Source: Lepidurus packardi (lineage: Eukaryota > Arthropoda > Branchiopoda > Notostraca > Triopsidae). From it: a stretch of 64,000 nt of DNA. The stretch's first letter is position 1, and every line of letters starts with the position of its first letter. A program made the translations under genes and the position numbers. The notes under the pieces are model-generated. The model did not search any database and had not been told where the DNA came from. It saw nothing but the letters and a program-made list of their open reading frames with translations. Location of the stretch: NCBI GenBank assembly GCA_023053545.1, contig JAKZAN010000005.1:13144001-13208000 (forward strand). Direction: 5' to 3'. Below are positions 1 to 12,423 of this stretch, piece after piece.

Positions 1-1051
1 ATTTCTTTGTTGTTGCGTACGGAAAGTTTCCGAGGTTGTAGCAAGGTTGGAATGCGGGAGAGTCTGCGGTAGTAATGCGGCTTGCCAGGGCTTCAACGTA
101 TACTATAAGGTCACCTCTTTTGTCTGCGAACGGTTACCCACCAATCTGCGGTTAAATCAAAGTCAAATTGCGTTCGTATCCCAGCCAGGAGGCTTCGTTT
201 GGGAGAAATTAGCCGGAGGCGTGGCTCTTCCGTTCATTGACCAAACCCTGAAGGGCCTAGCTTCCGGTAATTACTGCGAAACCATCCGGCCTGGATGTAC
301 CGGCCATTGGCCTGACTGTACTAACTGCGTGCAAAGCTGTATTGACTGCCAGAATCGTTACAAGTACACTGGTAAGTATTCGCTAGCGAGAAGTGCCTAT
401 TTAAAGAAGATATATCTTATCTAACCGGCCGAAATTCAAATATTTAGAATTAAAACTTCCCAACTTGCAGGTCTTTTCACGTGTACCCTGTGGCCGGGAC
501 CAGCTGGACCGGGCAATACTCCTATTGTCACCACTTGCTACGATCAATTAACCCATTTGATACGAAGAACGGTAAGCTTGTCCAACGGACAAGTTACGGA
601 TCATCACATCTTGCCTTTCCGCGACATGAACCGTTTATGCCGGCTGAACGTGTACAAACTAATGCAGTTCGCCTTTTTCACTACGAGTCTTCACGGGTGG
701 TACCAATCCCTCTACTCAAACCCGTACATTGAAGAGAACGGTACTCTGACTGGTCTGACCTTCTTATCAGCTAATGATGGGCCAGGAGGCGATGGGTTAG
801 CCTTGGGTACCAATGCACTCACTCCCGCCCCTTTTGTTGTGGTCCATGACGATCGGTACCACTGCGGGTCACTTTGGTTGTTCAAAAATGGAAACGCCAC
901 CTACTGCCCCGGAGGAGGCATTAGCTTCTTCGGTACCCCCCAATTTAATACCACGACTGGTCAAATGGTTGATACAGGTATTCACTGGCCTTTAGCCACT
1001 ACGAATAAAGACGTTCTCTATCGCATGGATCTGGCTTTACTCAACCAGTGA
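1..1051 (+). CDS. Gene 1 (5'-partial): secreted PAN-like/C-terminal-domain paralogue
   Basis: Exon 1 lies off the left edge. Exon 2 is about 27-371 (acceptor AG at 25-26, donor gtaagt at 372) and exon 3 is 471-1051 (acceptor ttgcag), both introns phase 1. Exon 2 encodes the Cys-rich PAN-like module and exon 3 the C-terminal domain with C-T-L-W-P, N-G-T, C-G-S-L-W and N-A-T-Y-C-P-G-G-G. It is unusual in having only 10 of the 12 module cysteines: the fifth (normally N-L/F/Y-C) is R and the sixth (normally x-C-I/L/F-[DE]) is F. Clade I by its D-D-R-Y motif. The product function is unknown; the exon structure is well supported by alignment to the other members in the window. Confidence 0.85.
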
Positions 1052-1521
1052 ATACAACTTCTACTCCCGCAGCACTTCTGATTTTGGGTTGGAATATAAT
1101 TATCCCAAACTTATCTAAGTAGTAAACACCTCGATGTATTTGCGGATTTTTCTTAGGTTATTAGAATTATAAAGAGTTACAATTTCCTTGTATCAGTAGC
1201 TGTAACAAGAAATAGACTGTGATTGGTCATTCAAAACTTTCCTACCCTACACATTCCAAATCAATGTTGTTTCAGTGACCGGTATTGATCATCAAATAAA
1301 CCTCCTAAAGCCACGGTACTAGATATAAGTGGCATTAAATAGTGAGGTTTACTATCCGATATATTCAATAGTCCCCGGTGCACCCCGTGACGTGGACTAC
1401 AGAGGTCCGAAGCCAAGCCCAGAAATTGACATTTATTTAGGGTGTCCAGCTTTTACTAGCATTTAACAAACCGATTGGGAAAACCCTTTTCCAGTGTTAC
1501 CGAGAAATTCCTAACGGAAAC
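1052..1521. other. Spacer between genes 1 and 2
   Basis: AT-rich 470 bp with no coding signal on either strand. It must hold the gene 1 3' UTR and the gene 2 promoter, but I see no clear TATA box. Confidence 0.5.
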
Positions 1522-2741
1522 ATGAACTTCAATGCTTTAATAGTTCTTTTGTGCTGGATTTCCGAAGGAGGGAGAGCGTGTGCGGCTGATGCATCATGGA
1601 CCAGCTTTGCAACCACTCAACTTTACTCAGGATTGAGAATGATGACCGACCCGAATGATAGTGCTCTCCCCGTGCGGTTGATTAGCAAAGGTATCACTAA
1701 TGTATACCTCCTTAAATTTCTTAAAAAAGTATAACATTGTGACTTTTTTTATAATATCTTTGAAAATTTTGCTAGAGGTAAATCTTATTTGGGCAAGACT
1801 GGAATGTATGTATTCCTGTGAGCACAATCAATCGTGTCAAGCTTTTAATTTCTACGAGAACACTACTGCGTATGTCTGCGAAATGTTGGCCGATAACTTG
1901 TGCGGCAATCAGATCAGGAAAGCGTTCGTAGCCTGGCCAGGTAGTTCGGTGTGGGATAGGATAAGTACTGGCGCGCAGAAATCTTGTTTGGAAACAAGAT
2001 CACTATTGACGAGTGAAAGTATGTGCGAGATTTTACGACCTGGATGTCTCGGATCATGGCCGAATTGTTACAATTGCACTCGAACTTGCATCGATTGCGT
2101 TGCTCGGACCAACACCAGTAAATTAAAAAAAAATTAATACAACCTCAGATAAGTTAACACGAGTTGCATTAGAATGCACCTTCTGGCCCGATGGAGATCA
2201 ACCGGGTTCGGTGCCCATTTTTGGCCTATGCAGCGCTAAGTCCACTTTCTTACTCAGAAGAAGACTTAATGCTAATGCTACAGCTATAGTTGATAGTTAC
2301 CAAATGTCTTTCCCCGATGTGAGCCGCATGTATCAGCTGCAAGCCTACACGACGTTGAATTTTCTCCTTAAGAACTTAAATGACCGTCTCTTTTACTGTC
2401 TTTACAAAAACTCGTCCATTGATGGACAGGGCACCCTATCAAACATGATCTTCAGTGATTCAATGGCAAGTGAAGGGGAGTTGAAACCTGATGACTTTTT
2501 CAAACTCAATGGCCAGGCGTTAGGATCGATCCCTTTTATAACTGTCACGGAAGATATCTATGGATGCGGATCATTTTGGCTGCTCGACCCCAGTAACCAA
2601 AAGTATTGCCCGGGAGGGATGATGAGGATGTTGGGTACTCTGAACGTTTCGACCGAAGTACGATCAGGAATCGGATACCCCGGAGTTCTGTCAGTCAACG
2701 AGGTTTTCAAGACCGCCAGTATTTTGCTGCTGAATTCGTAA
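1522..2741 (+). CDS. Gene 2: secreted PAN-like/C-terminal-domain paralogue, about 362 aa
   Basis: Exons 1522-1690, 1776-2117 and 2164-2741 (an alternative in-frame acceptor for exon 3 at 2149). Introns are phase 1; intron 2 is only 46 nt. Exon 1 gives a hydrophobic signal peptide (residues 1 to about 20) and the W-T-S-F-A-T segment. Exon 2 (about residues 57-170) has 12 Cys: four in a PAN/Apple-like C-x3-C-x4-C-x(10-11)-C core with the A-F-N-F-Y motif, then W-P-G-S-x-V-W-D and a terminal C-x2-C-x3-C-x2-C. Exon 3 holds the unrecognised domain: E-C-T-F-W-P, P-I-F-G-L-C, Y-G-C-G-S-F-W-L-L-D and Y-C-P-G-G. Here the usual D-D-R-Y is E-D-I-Y. PAN modules bind proteins or carbohydrates in other families; the ligand here is unknown. 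Confidence 0.87.
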
Positions 2742-4353
2742 GCCCCTTAAGATAACCCATAAATGTACTGTATAGAGTGCACTGTAGTCTCCTGTTCCCA
2801 CAATTGTAGCCATGTTGGCTTGATCACTAACATAAACCCGTTATTCGCAAAAAGAATTATGATCCCTATTGATTTTCAATCTTTATTGCTAACCCTCCCC
2901 AGAAAGCTGACGTTTATTATATAGCGTTTGCCAATACACCCATAACTTTTAGTTTAACCTGAAGTCAAGGCGTAAATGTCTGCTAGAGCGAAACCCTGAA
3001 ATTGATACTGGATTCAGAGACATATCGTGGGAGTTGTGGTGGAACTAAACCGCTAACTTATGAAACCGTTAACTAATGTACGAGCTTATACCCCATCAGT
3101 GAACTAATGGACAGAGTTCAGTTTAAGCGACCCTAACCTGAAAGTGGCTAGAAAAAAACACTCGATTTTCGACAGAAACGACTAATGCAAGCAGAAAGGG
3201 GCAAAAAAGCCTAGCACCATGCAGAACAATATCTGAATCCCAAATCCCCCCAAAAAGCTGCCCTCTGGCGTTTATGTCCTGTCTGTGATCCTAAAGCTTT
3301 TCTTGTGTTTTGCTCCTTGATCGATCGATTTGCAAGGAAAAAACCTGTCATGGCCATATACAGATAGTACATTCTCGAACATTTATAAATGAAAGGATCC
3401 CGAATCAGTGTAAATGATATTCAATCTTTGGTGAGAAACAATCTTAGAAGCAATTCAAGTTTGTCAAGATTATTTTCCGTTTGATTTGTCTGGACGCAAG
3501 CTAGGTAAGATCTGAAAATTCGTTCAGCCATAAAGATGACTTAGTACTTCCACTGAAGTACAAGCGAAAGGTAGGAAGGTATAACTGCTAAAGAAGAGCA
3601 ATTATGATCTAATCTTTTTGCCCAGTCAGAATTATAACTACGAGAAGAAGAGCAGACACGTGTTGCTCATATCAGGTACTGACTTCCGTTCAAACTTTTG
3701 TCTTTTTCGCTCCAACAGTCACTGGACAGTCAAAACATTTCATTTTCATTTCCAGTCTGTTTTGCTTTAAAATGTATTGTTTGTGCTTTATAATGTATAG
3801 ACTGTTAATAAACTTGAATATTAATTCGGTTATCACGACAGTGTTTTGATTAGCTAGGTTTTTTGCATATATCTGTTAGCACGAATTCCTTTTCAACATG
3901 GAAAAATATGCCTTCGATTTCGTGCCCAGCGGTTTTCACTGTATATTGGAGTATACTTTCTCTTCTATCCGGTACTAATAACTCATTTTGATCCATCACC
4001 TCATTCGCGTCGGACAAAAGACCCAGAATAAAACTTGATGAAAAGCGAAAAGAGCCAAAGGGTTTACTTGCTTGCTTGCTTGTTTACTTACTTGTTTAAT
4101 TTCTTCTTCTGTGATTATGACCAACCAATAATTATTACAAGCCTTGGCAGTAATACTTTTATGTATTTCCGCCCATAAAATGCCTAGTGGTCGTAAGCAC
4201 TCGAGCTATAACCATAGCAATGCTGCCGTAAAGCAAAGGACTGCGCATATGGGCAAAGCGTATACTGCTGCCTCAAGACTTATTTCTGCCATACTACAGT
4301 GCAACTTGGACATGCATTGCAGAATCACAGAAATTGTACTAAAGCTCAAAACA
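2742..4353. other. Spacer between genes 2 and 3
   Basis: 1.6 kb without a supportable gene. The right half, from about 3655 to the gene 3 start, is closely repeated before gene 4 (about 5935-6593) and partly before gene 5 (about 8215-8904), so it is the 5' flank of the gene 3-5 duplication unit. A short TTGC/TTAC-type simple repeat lies at about 4065-4100. Confidence 0.6.
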
Positions 4354-5678
4354 ATGAATCCAGTTCTACTACTATCTCAAATCGTACTACTGTATTACTT
4401 TTTGGAATTCAGCCAGAAATGTATTGCTTCTGCTTCAAACTGGAATAGGTTCGTTACTAGCAGAAATTACTCCAATTTAAGGTTAACGACCTCGTTGAAC
4501 TACTTCAGTCCGCGCTATTCTCCAAAAAGTAAGCCTATCTAAAGATTTTCGCCTCTTCAAAAAATTCAAACCCTTTGAACCTAAACTCAATTTTGGGGAT
4601 TTTTTTTCTTTTTATTATTTTTTTTTTAAATCGGCAGCTTTACCAGCCAGCTCCGCTAAAATGCACTGCAGCCTCGCCTGTGCCAATAACCAAACCTGTC
4701 GCGCCTTCAATTTCTACGAAACAGAAACTTCCTACGTTTGCGAACTACTGGCCGACAATTACTGCGTCAATCTGGGCACCCTAGGACTCGCCAACTTGCC
4801 AGGCAGTACTGTCTGGGACAAAATGCTTAACGCGAGCATGAAGATGACTTGCTTGGACGCCATGTTCGCCGCAGGTAAAACCCTAGCTTGCGGCGTAATG
4901 CGGCCCGGATGTTTGGGCAACTGGCCTAACTGCTATAACTGTACCCGATCTTGTATTGATTGCGACGCCCGTAAACTAGCCAGTAAGTAATGAGCGGAAC
5001 TACACTCTCTGTGATACAATAACTTGATGCTATTATTGGAAAGAACTAATTAGACGGTAACCTTTTTTAACTTCTAAATTGTGGGATTCTAAATTTGTAG
5101 GTTGCACCTTTTGGCCGGAAGGAAATCCCGCATTGACGCCAGTTATTGGGCATTGTTACTATCAACAAACTTACTTGGTGGACAGGAGCGTTGACCTGAA
5201 CACTGGGCTACTTTCGAATGATTTTCGAATGCCGTTCCAAGATATGCGTCGAACGCTCGCAACCAAAGTCTATACTCAGCTTCAGTTCTGGTTCATGTAC
5301 TCTAACAATTGGTACTACTCCACGTACTTGAATGCGTCCATCTTTGACAATGGGACATGGGAGAGCATGCGCTTTTTCAATCAACCTTCACCTTACAAGA
5401 ATTACATACCTGCGGTAGACATTTTAAGTTTAAACGGATCAGCTTCATTGGAAAGGAAGCCTTTTGTAACGGTATTGGATGATCGCTATGGATGCGGGTC
5501 CTTTTGGTTGCTGGATCCGAACAACGCCACCTATTGTCCCGGCGGGAACACGAGTATGTGGGGTACTCCTAAAATGAGCGGCAGTAAGGCCATCTATGCA
5601 GGAATAAATTTTCCTAAAGCTCCCTCTGGTAAAATCCTCACGTGTGCGATGATATTATTAGGCGATGAGCTCTTGTAG
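4354..5678 (+). CDS. Gene 3: secreted PAN-like/C-terminal-domain paralogue, 365 aa
   Basis: Exons 4354-4528, 4638-4982 and 5101-5678, with donors gtaagc and gtaagt, acceptors cggcag and ttgtag, both phase 1. The start is the ATG that begins the hydrophobic leader and matches genes 4 and 5; upstream in-frame ATGs have no counterpart there. Exon 2 has all 12 Cys but a distinctive middle (N-Y-C-V-N-L-G-T-L) instead of the usual K-A-F-x-x-W-P-G. Exon 3 begins directly at C-T-F-W-P and has D-D-R-Y-G-C-G-S-F-W-L-L-D-P-N-N-A-T-Y-C-P-G-G. There is a 17th cysteine near the C-terminus, shared with gene 4 but Ser in gene 5. A member of a young triplet with genes 4 and 5. Confidence 0.88.
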
Positions 5679-6593
5679 AAAAAAATTAACTTTCGTTGAA
5701 CTTTCGGAAAAGTGTTGCATGACTTTCATTCCACATGAAGACATCGAAATTCTTAACTTTTTTTGCAAAACATTTCAAGTGTGTATCCTAAAGTATAATG
5801 GAACACGATTTTAAAACTTGACATTTGAATGTGAATTAACTTTACGTTAAACACTAAAACTGCAGTTTTAGTAAACATATCTGCACAATGCCCTGGAGTT
5901 CCAGGACAAAAACTATAAATGCAAGAAAGGGCGAGACACGATTTGCTCATATCAGGTACTGACTTCCGTTCAAGCTTTTGTCTTTCTCGCTCCAACAGTC
6001 ACTGGACAGTCAAAACATTTCATTTTCATTTCCAGTCTGTTTTGCTTTAAAATGTATAGACTGTTAATAAACTGGAATACTAACTCGGTTATCACGACAG
6101 TGTTTTGATTAGCTAGGTTTTTTGCATATATCTGTTAGCACGAATTCCTTTTCTACTGGGAAAAATATGCCTTCGATTTCGTGCCCAGCGGTTTTCACTG
6201 TATATTGGAGTATACTTTCTCTTCTATCAGGTACTAATAACTCATTCTTGATCCATCACCTCATTCGCGTGGGACAAAAGACCCAGAATAAAACTTGATT
6301 AAAAGTGACAAGGGCCGAAGGGTTTACTTGCTATGGCTTGCTTCTTCTGTGATTATGACCAGCCAGTAATTATTACAAGCCTTGGCAGTAATTTGTTGTA
6401 TGTATTCCCGCACATACAATGCTTAGTTGTCGTTAGCACTCGAGCTATAAACACAACAATGCGGACGTGAAGCAAAGGAATGCGCACATGGGTAAAGCGT
6501 ATACTTCTGCCTCAACACTCATTTCTGCCTTACTACAGTGCAACTTGGACATGCATTGAAGAAGCACAGAAATTTTATTAAAGCCCATCAACA
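5679..6593. repeat. Spacer of the gene 3-5 duplication unit (copy 2)
   Basis: No gene. The first 250 bp match the gene 4 3' flank (7959 on) and about 5935-6593 match 3655-4353, so the duplicated unit included the complete intergenic DNA. A shorter, more diverged version lies at 8215-8904. Confidence 0.75.
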
Positions 6594-7958
6594 ATGCATC
6601 TAGTTCTACTACTATCTCAAATCGTACTCCTGTATTACTACTTGGAAGTCAGCCAGAAATGTATTGCTTCTGCTTCAAAATGGAACAGGTTCGCTACTAG
6701 CAGAAATTACTCCAATTTGAAGTTAACGACCTCGTTGCACTTCTTCCCTCCGCGCTACACTCCAAAAAGTAAGCACAGCAAATAATCTTTTCAAAAGATC
6801 CAAATCCATTGAAACTGTTTATTTATTCTTTGTAGATTTTCTTACAATTTTAATCCTATTTTCCCTATTTTTGAAAAGTTTTTAATGTTTTTACTACTTT
6901 TAAAAAAAAAATCTATAGATTTACCAGCTAACTCCGTTAAATTGCACTGCGGCCTCGCATGCGCCAATAACCAAACCTGTCGCGCCTTCAACTTCTACGA
7001 AACAGAAACTTTCTACGTTTGCGAACTACTGGCCGACAATTACTGCGTCAATCTGGGCACCTTAGGACTCGCCAACTTGCCAGGCAGTACAATCTGGGAC
7101 AAGATGCTTAACGCGAGCATGAAGATGACTTGCTTGGACTCCATGTTCGCCGCAGGTAAAACCCTAGCTTGTGGCGTAATGCGGCCCGGATGTTTGGGCA
7201 ACTGGCCTAACTGCTATAACTGTACCCGATCTTGTATTGATTGCGACGCCCGTAATCTAGCCAGTAAGTAATGAGTGGAATTACACTCTCTGTGATACAA
7301 ATAACTTGATGCTATTAATGGAAAGAACTAATTAGACGGTAACCTTTTCGACTTCTAAATTTTGGATTCTACATTTGTAGATTGCACCTTTTGGCCGGAA
7401 GGAAATCCCGCATTGACGCCAGTTAGTGGACATTGTTACCATCATCAAACTTACTTGGTGGACAGGAGAGTGGACCTGAACACTGGGCTACTTTCGAATG
7501 ATTTTCAAATGTCATTCCAAGATATGCGGCGAACGCTCGCAAGTAAAGTCTATACGCAGCTGCAGTTCTGGTTCATGTACCCTAACAATTGGTACTACGC
7601 CACGTACTTGAATGCGTCCATCTTTGACAACGGGACATGGGAGAGCATGCGCTTTTTCGATCAACCTTCACGTTACAACAATTGCATGCCTGCGGTAGAC
7701 ATTTTAAGTTTAAACGGATCAGCTTCATTGGAAAGGAAGCCGTTTGTAACGGTAACGGATGATCGCTACGGATGCGGGTCCTTTTGGTTGTTGGATCCGA
7801 ACAACGCCACCTACTGTCCCGGTGGGGACGTGAGCATGTGGGGTACTCCTAAAATGAGCGGCGGTAAGGCCATCTATGCAGGAATAAATTTTCCTAAAGC
7901 TCCCTCTGGTGAAATCTTCACGTGTACGCAGATATTATTAGGCGATGAGATCTTGTAG
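6594..7958 (+). CDS. Gene 4: secreted PAN-like/C-terminal-domain paralogue, 365 aa
   Basis: Exons 6594-6768, 6919-7263 and 7381-7958, phase 1 introns of 150 and 117 nt. Exon lengths (175, 345, 578) are identical to genes 3 and 5. Exon 2 carries the 12-Cys module and exon 3 the C-T-F-W-P ... C-G-S-F-W ... Y-C-P-G-G domain with several N-x-S/T sequons. Most differences from gene 3 are single substitutions. Intron 1 has a long A/T-rich tract before the acceptor (ctatag). Confidence 0.88.
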
Positions 7959-8904
7959 AAAAAAAATTAACTTCCGTTAAATTTTCGGAAAAGTGTTTCA
8001 TGACTTTCATTCCACATGAAGACATCGAAATTCTTAACTTTTTTGGCAAAACATTTCAAGTGTGTATCCTAAAGTATAATGGAACACGATTTTAAAAATT
8101 GACATTTGAGTGTGAATTAACTTTACGTTAAACACTAAAACTGGAGTTTTAGTAAACATATCTGCAAAGTGCCCTGGAGTTCGAGGACAAAAACTATAAA
8201 TGCAAGAAGGGACACGAGTTGCTCATGTCAGGTACTGTCATGAGGCAAGGGGAATAATCCATATCAATGGAAGTCCTTTCTGTCCTATAATGACATTTGC
8301 CCACGCAGACTATTTCAAATGAAAGTACCTCACATTGTATATGCGTAGTCGATTAATACACGATAAAACAGTTATTCGAACTTTTAAGCGTTCTATACTG
8401 ACGCAGTTACTCCCCCCCAGAAATAAGTCCCAATACTTTGACGAAAAGGAAAGGAAATATACCCTAGAAAAGCTTCTGATAGTAAGCGATAGTAAGTATA
8501 CTAATAACAGTAATGTGCGCAGGAGTATAGTGGCGTACACTTCCCCTTATATCCGGTACTAGTTACCCATTTTGACCCTTGACCTCATACAGGTATGATG
8601 AAGCACCCCCAGAGCGAAACTTCATTAAACGTAAAAGGGCCAAGTACTTCCCATAGTCTTGTTTCTTTTGTAACTATGACCACCCAGTGATTATTACAAG
8701 CCCTGGCAGTAATAATTTTATATATTTCCGCCCAAAGAATGCCTGATCTAGTTAGTACTCGAAGCTATAAACCGCAACAAGGTCGACGCAAAGCAAAAAG
8801 ACTGCGCATATGGGCAAAACGTATATTTCTGCCTCAAGCCTTACTACAATGCAGCTCAGACACTCATTGAAGAACCACCGAAATCTTATTAAAGCCCATC
8901 GACA
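7959..8904. repeat. Spacer of the gene 3-5 duplication unit (copy 3, diverged)
   Basis: The left 260 bp match 5679 onward. About 8230-8530 is specific to this copy, and from about 8540 it again resembles the gene 3 and gene 4 promoters. No coding sequence is supportable; short ORFs at 8310-8562 on both strands have no family similarity. Confidence 0.65.
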
Positions 8905-10230
8905 ATGCATCTAGTTCGACTGCAATCCCAAATCGTACTACTGTATTACTTTTTGGAAGTCAGCCAGAAATGTATTACTTCCGCTACAAACTGGAATAGG
9001 TTCGTTACTAGCAGAAATTACTCCAATTTAAGGTTAACGACCTCGTTGAACTTCTTCACTCCGCGCTATTCTCCAAAAAGTAAGCCTATCTAAAGATTTT
9101 CGCCTCTTCAAAAGATTCAAACCCTTTGAAACTAAACTCATTTTTTTTTTCTTTTTAATAACTTTTTAATCATTTTTTTTAAATCGGCAGCTTTACCAGC
9201 CAGCTCCGCGAAAATGCACTGCAGCCTCGCCTGTGCCAATAACCAAACCTGTCGCGCCTTCAACTTCTACGAAACAGAAACTTCCTACGTTTGCGAACTA
9301 CTGGCCGACAATTACTGCGTCAATCTGGGCACCTTAGGACTCGCCAACTTGCCAGGCAGTACTATCTGGGACAAGATGCTTAACGCGAGCATGAAGCTGA
9401 CTTGCTTGGACGCCATGTTCGCCGCAGGTAAAACCCTGGCTTGTGGCGTAATGCGGCCTGGATGTTTGGGCAACTGGCCTAACTGCTATAACTGTACCCG
9501 ATCTTGTATTGATTGCTACGCCCGTAAACTAGCCAGTAAGTAATGAGCGGAACTACACTCTCTGTGATACAAATAACTTGATGCTATTATTGGAAAGAAC
9601 TAATTAGACGGTAACCTTTTTGACTACTAAATTTTGGATTCTACATTTGTAGATTGCACCTTTTGGCCGGAAGGAAATGCAGCATTGACGCCAGTTATTG
9701 GACATTGTTACTATCAACAAACTTACTTGGTGGACAGGAGCGTTGACCTGAACACTGGGCTACTTTCGAAGGATTTTCGAATGCCGTTCCAAGATATGCG
9801 GCGAACGCTCGCAAGCAAAGTCTATACGCAGATGCAGTTCTGGTTCATGTACTCTAACAATTATTACTACTCGACGTACTTGAATGCGTCCATCTTTGAC
9901 AACGGGACATGGGAGAGCATTCGCTTTTTCGATCAACTCTCACCTTACCCCAAGTATATCCCAGTGGGAGACGTTTTAAGTTTAAACGGATCAGCACCGT
10001 TGAAAACGATGCCTTTTGTAACGGTAACGGATGATCGCTATGGATGTGGGTCCTATTGGTTGTTGGATCCGAACAACGCCACCTACTGTCCTGGCGGGAA
10101 CACTAGCATGTGGGGTACTCCTAAAATGAGCGGCGGTAAGGCCATCTATGGAGGAATAAGGTTTCCTAAAGCTCCCTTTGATAAAATCTTCACGAGTGCG
10201 CAGATATTATTAGGCGATGAGCTCTTGTAG
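8905..10230 (+). CDS. Gene 5: secreted PAN-like/C-terminal-domain paralogue, 365 aa
   Basis: Exons 8905-9079, 9191-9535 and 9653-10230, phase 1, same exon lengths as genes 3 and 4. The 12-Cys module is nearly identical to gene 3. Exon 3 diverges more, around the S-P-Y-P-K-Y segment and in C-G-S-Y-W (Y replaces F), and it lacks the extra C-terminal cysteine of genes 3 and 4. The signal peptide is hydrophobic and Q/L/V-rich. Confidence 0.88.
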
Positions 10231-11061
10231 TCAAAACTTGAACTTTGGTTTTCCCAGTGATTTGAATTTCAAGTGTTGCATGACTTCCATTACGCATAAT
10301 ACTCAAATTTCAGACGTGTTTTTGGCAAACCATTTGAAGTGTGTATCTTAACGTACAATTGAACACGATGTAAAGTATTAAACTTTGATGTGAATTTAAC
10401 TGTTGAACACTACAACTGCAAAGACATTTCTGCCAATAACTTCCGAAACATTCCGTGCAAAATATCTTAAAAGCATTGCAGAAATTGTATTCCAATGAAG
10501 GAAGAGGGTATATACTGAACTAGGATCTCTGTAAACATTCTTGTTCGCTGGAAATTGTATCCAAATTGTTATAGGTAACGCATGGATCGATGATACGTTA
10601 AGGCAAAGGCCATATTGCTTGAAAAAATGTTCTAATAAGAGAAAATGTCATACCTCGAACGCAACTAATATATCTTGGCCCCTTTTTCTATGGTAAGCCA
10701 GCTATAGAAAGGATTACTCTGCCCATAAAAGTCATTACTTATCCCCATCGATATTCCAACACATACTTTGTTCCCACAGTCATTTGTTTTGGGAATTCAG
10801 TCACACACTTGGACAGGGCCTCTTCGTATACATTTCGTGCTGCGTACATATGAAGAAAAAATATCGAAACACGAAAAACTCTATGTTTTTCCTTGAGTAT
10901 GTCACGATCATGACATAGTGCTTCCAAGAAAGAAACCTATATTCAAAAGTTTTTCTTACACATAGGCTCCCCTATATGTTCCCAGAGGTACGTAAGTTGG
11001 GCTTCATAGCTGAATTCCTTACATATTACTTCAGTAATGTTTTAGCGAGTCTAGAGGAAAG
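10231..11061. other. Spacer between genes 5 and 6
   Basis: 830 bp with no gene. A block at about 10711-10755 (GCCCATAAAAGTCATTAC followed by a CCCCATCGATATT core) recurs in the next spacer at about 12885-12931 and more weakly near 24220-24250. Confidence 0.55.
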
Positions 11062-12423
11062 ATGAAGTTCGTAGGGCTACTAATGCTGGTCGCCTGGTAC
11101 TGGGCCAGTACCCAAAAGTGTGCAGCTGATATCAACTGGAACCGACTGGCAACTAGCAAAACTTACACCAACACTAGAATGGTGACTGCATTGGACCAGT
11201 ATATTATCCCGCTGTATATTCCCAAAGGTGCGTTACGCTCTAGTCCTTAAAGCTTTACATTTTCTTATTTTCCTTGTTTGACTAATTATTGAATACACTT
11301 TATTTAAGCCAATTCCCGGCTTATGGCTCAGATGCAATGCGGCTCGGCTTGTGCATCTAACCAATCTTGTCAAGCCTTCAATTTCTACGAGGACAAAGAC
11401 TCTTACGTCTGCGAGATGCGACCCGAAAGTTTGTGCGGAGCCGACAAGATTCGGAAAGCGTTTATCTACCAGAGTGGGGGTACGGTGTGGGACAAACCGA
11501 GTCGAGGAACGAACACAACGTCTTGCTTCGAGGCCCGATTTAATAGCACGACCACTGATTCTTGTAAAGTTATGCGGCCGGGATGTTTGGGAACCTGGCC
11601 CAATTGCTCCAATTGCACCACCAATTGCACAGTTTGCCTCGCCAGACTCGACACACCACGTAAAGGACAAACATTTCGTATTCATACTGAAAACTTACCA
11701 TTGTAATTAATCATGATTGATTTATTTTTTATGATTTATTTTTATTTATGATTATTTATGATTATTAACAAGCCCAAGTTCAGTGAATATGAAGTGATGG
11801 ATCCGTGTAAACTCCAATGGAAATTAACCAATGTTGTATGGGCTATAGGTTGCAACTTTTGGCTGGAAGGTGACAGAGCAAATCAGACGCCCATATTTGG
11901 CCAATGCGTTCTTGGTGGGAACGAAGCCGTCTTATTTCGGAAGATCCTTTATCGTAGAATTAGCAACCAAGTCAATACCTTTAAACTCTCTTTCAACGAC
12001 ATGAATCGCGTGTTTAAGTTGACACCCCACACGATGCTCCAATTTTGGTGCTCCCCAGCTAATAGTTCTGATACGTATTTTGCCATCTACAAGAACGCCT
12101 ACATTGACGAAAACGGGACATTGATGAACCTGACTTTTCATAATGTATCCTCTACCAATGTATATCAATCGTTTCCAGCCGGTGACATTTTAAAGCTCAA
12201 TGGAACGGCAATGAAACCCACGCCTTTTGTAACGGTGACGGATGATCCCTACAGCTGCGGATCCTTTTGGTTACTGGACCCCAGCAATGCTACTTACTGC
12301 CCCGGAGGGGAGACAGGCGTATGGGGCACCATGAAGACCAGCAATGCTAATGTCGTAACCGAGACGGGAATGAAATTTCCTGGGAGGGTTTGTGACGACT
12401 TGAAAATAATCTATGTGCCGTAG
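11062..12423 (+). CDS. Gene 6: secreted PAN-like/C-terminal-domain paralogue, 363 aa
   Basis: Exons 11062-11227, 11309-11659 and 11849-12423. Intron 1 is 81 nt (donor gtgcgt); intron 2 is 189 nt (donor gtaaag, acceptor ctatag), the longest intron in the window and partly low-complexity ATTTATG repeats. Exon 2 has 12 Cys with A-F-N-F-Y and several N-x-T/S sequons near its end (N-C-S-N-C-T-T-N-C-T). Exon 3 has C-N-F-W, P-I-F-G-Q-C, D-D-P-Y-S-C-G-S-F-W-L-L-D and Y-C-P-G-G. Clade I. Confidence 0.86.

Noticed and set aside
471-1051. C-terminal domain as a lipocalin or violaxanthin de-epoxidase-like domain
   Set aside because: The Cys-rich plus beta-like order is suggestive, but the G-x-W lipocalin motif and de-epoxidase landmarks are absent.
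8310-8562. Overlapping ORFs on both strands in the gene 4-5 spacer
   Set aside because: No family motif, signal peptide or splice signals, and not conserved in the other spacer copies.
11233-11685. 150-residue minus-strand ORF over gene 6
   Set aside because: Antisense to exon 2 of gene 6, with no signal of its own; the + frame carries the conserved cysteines and splice sites.
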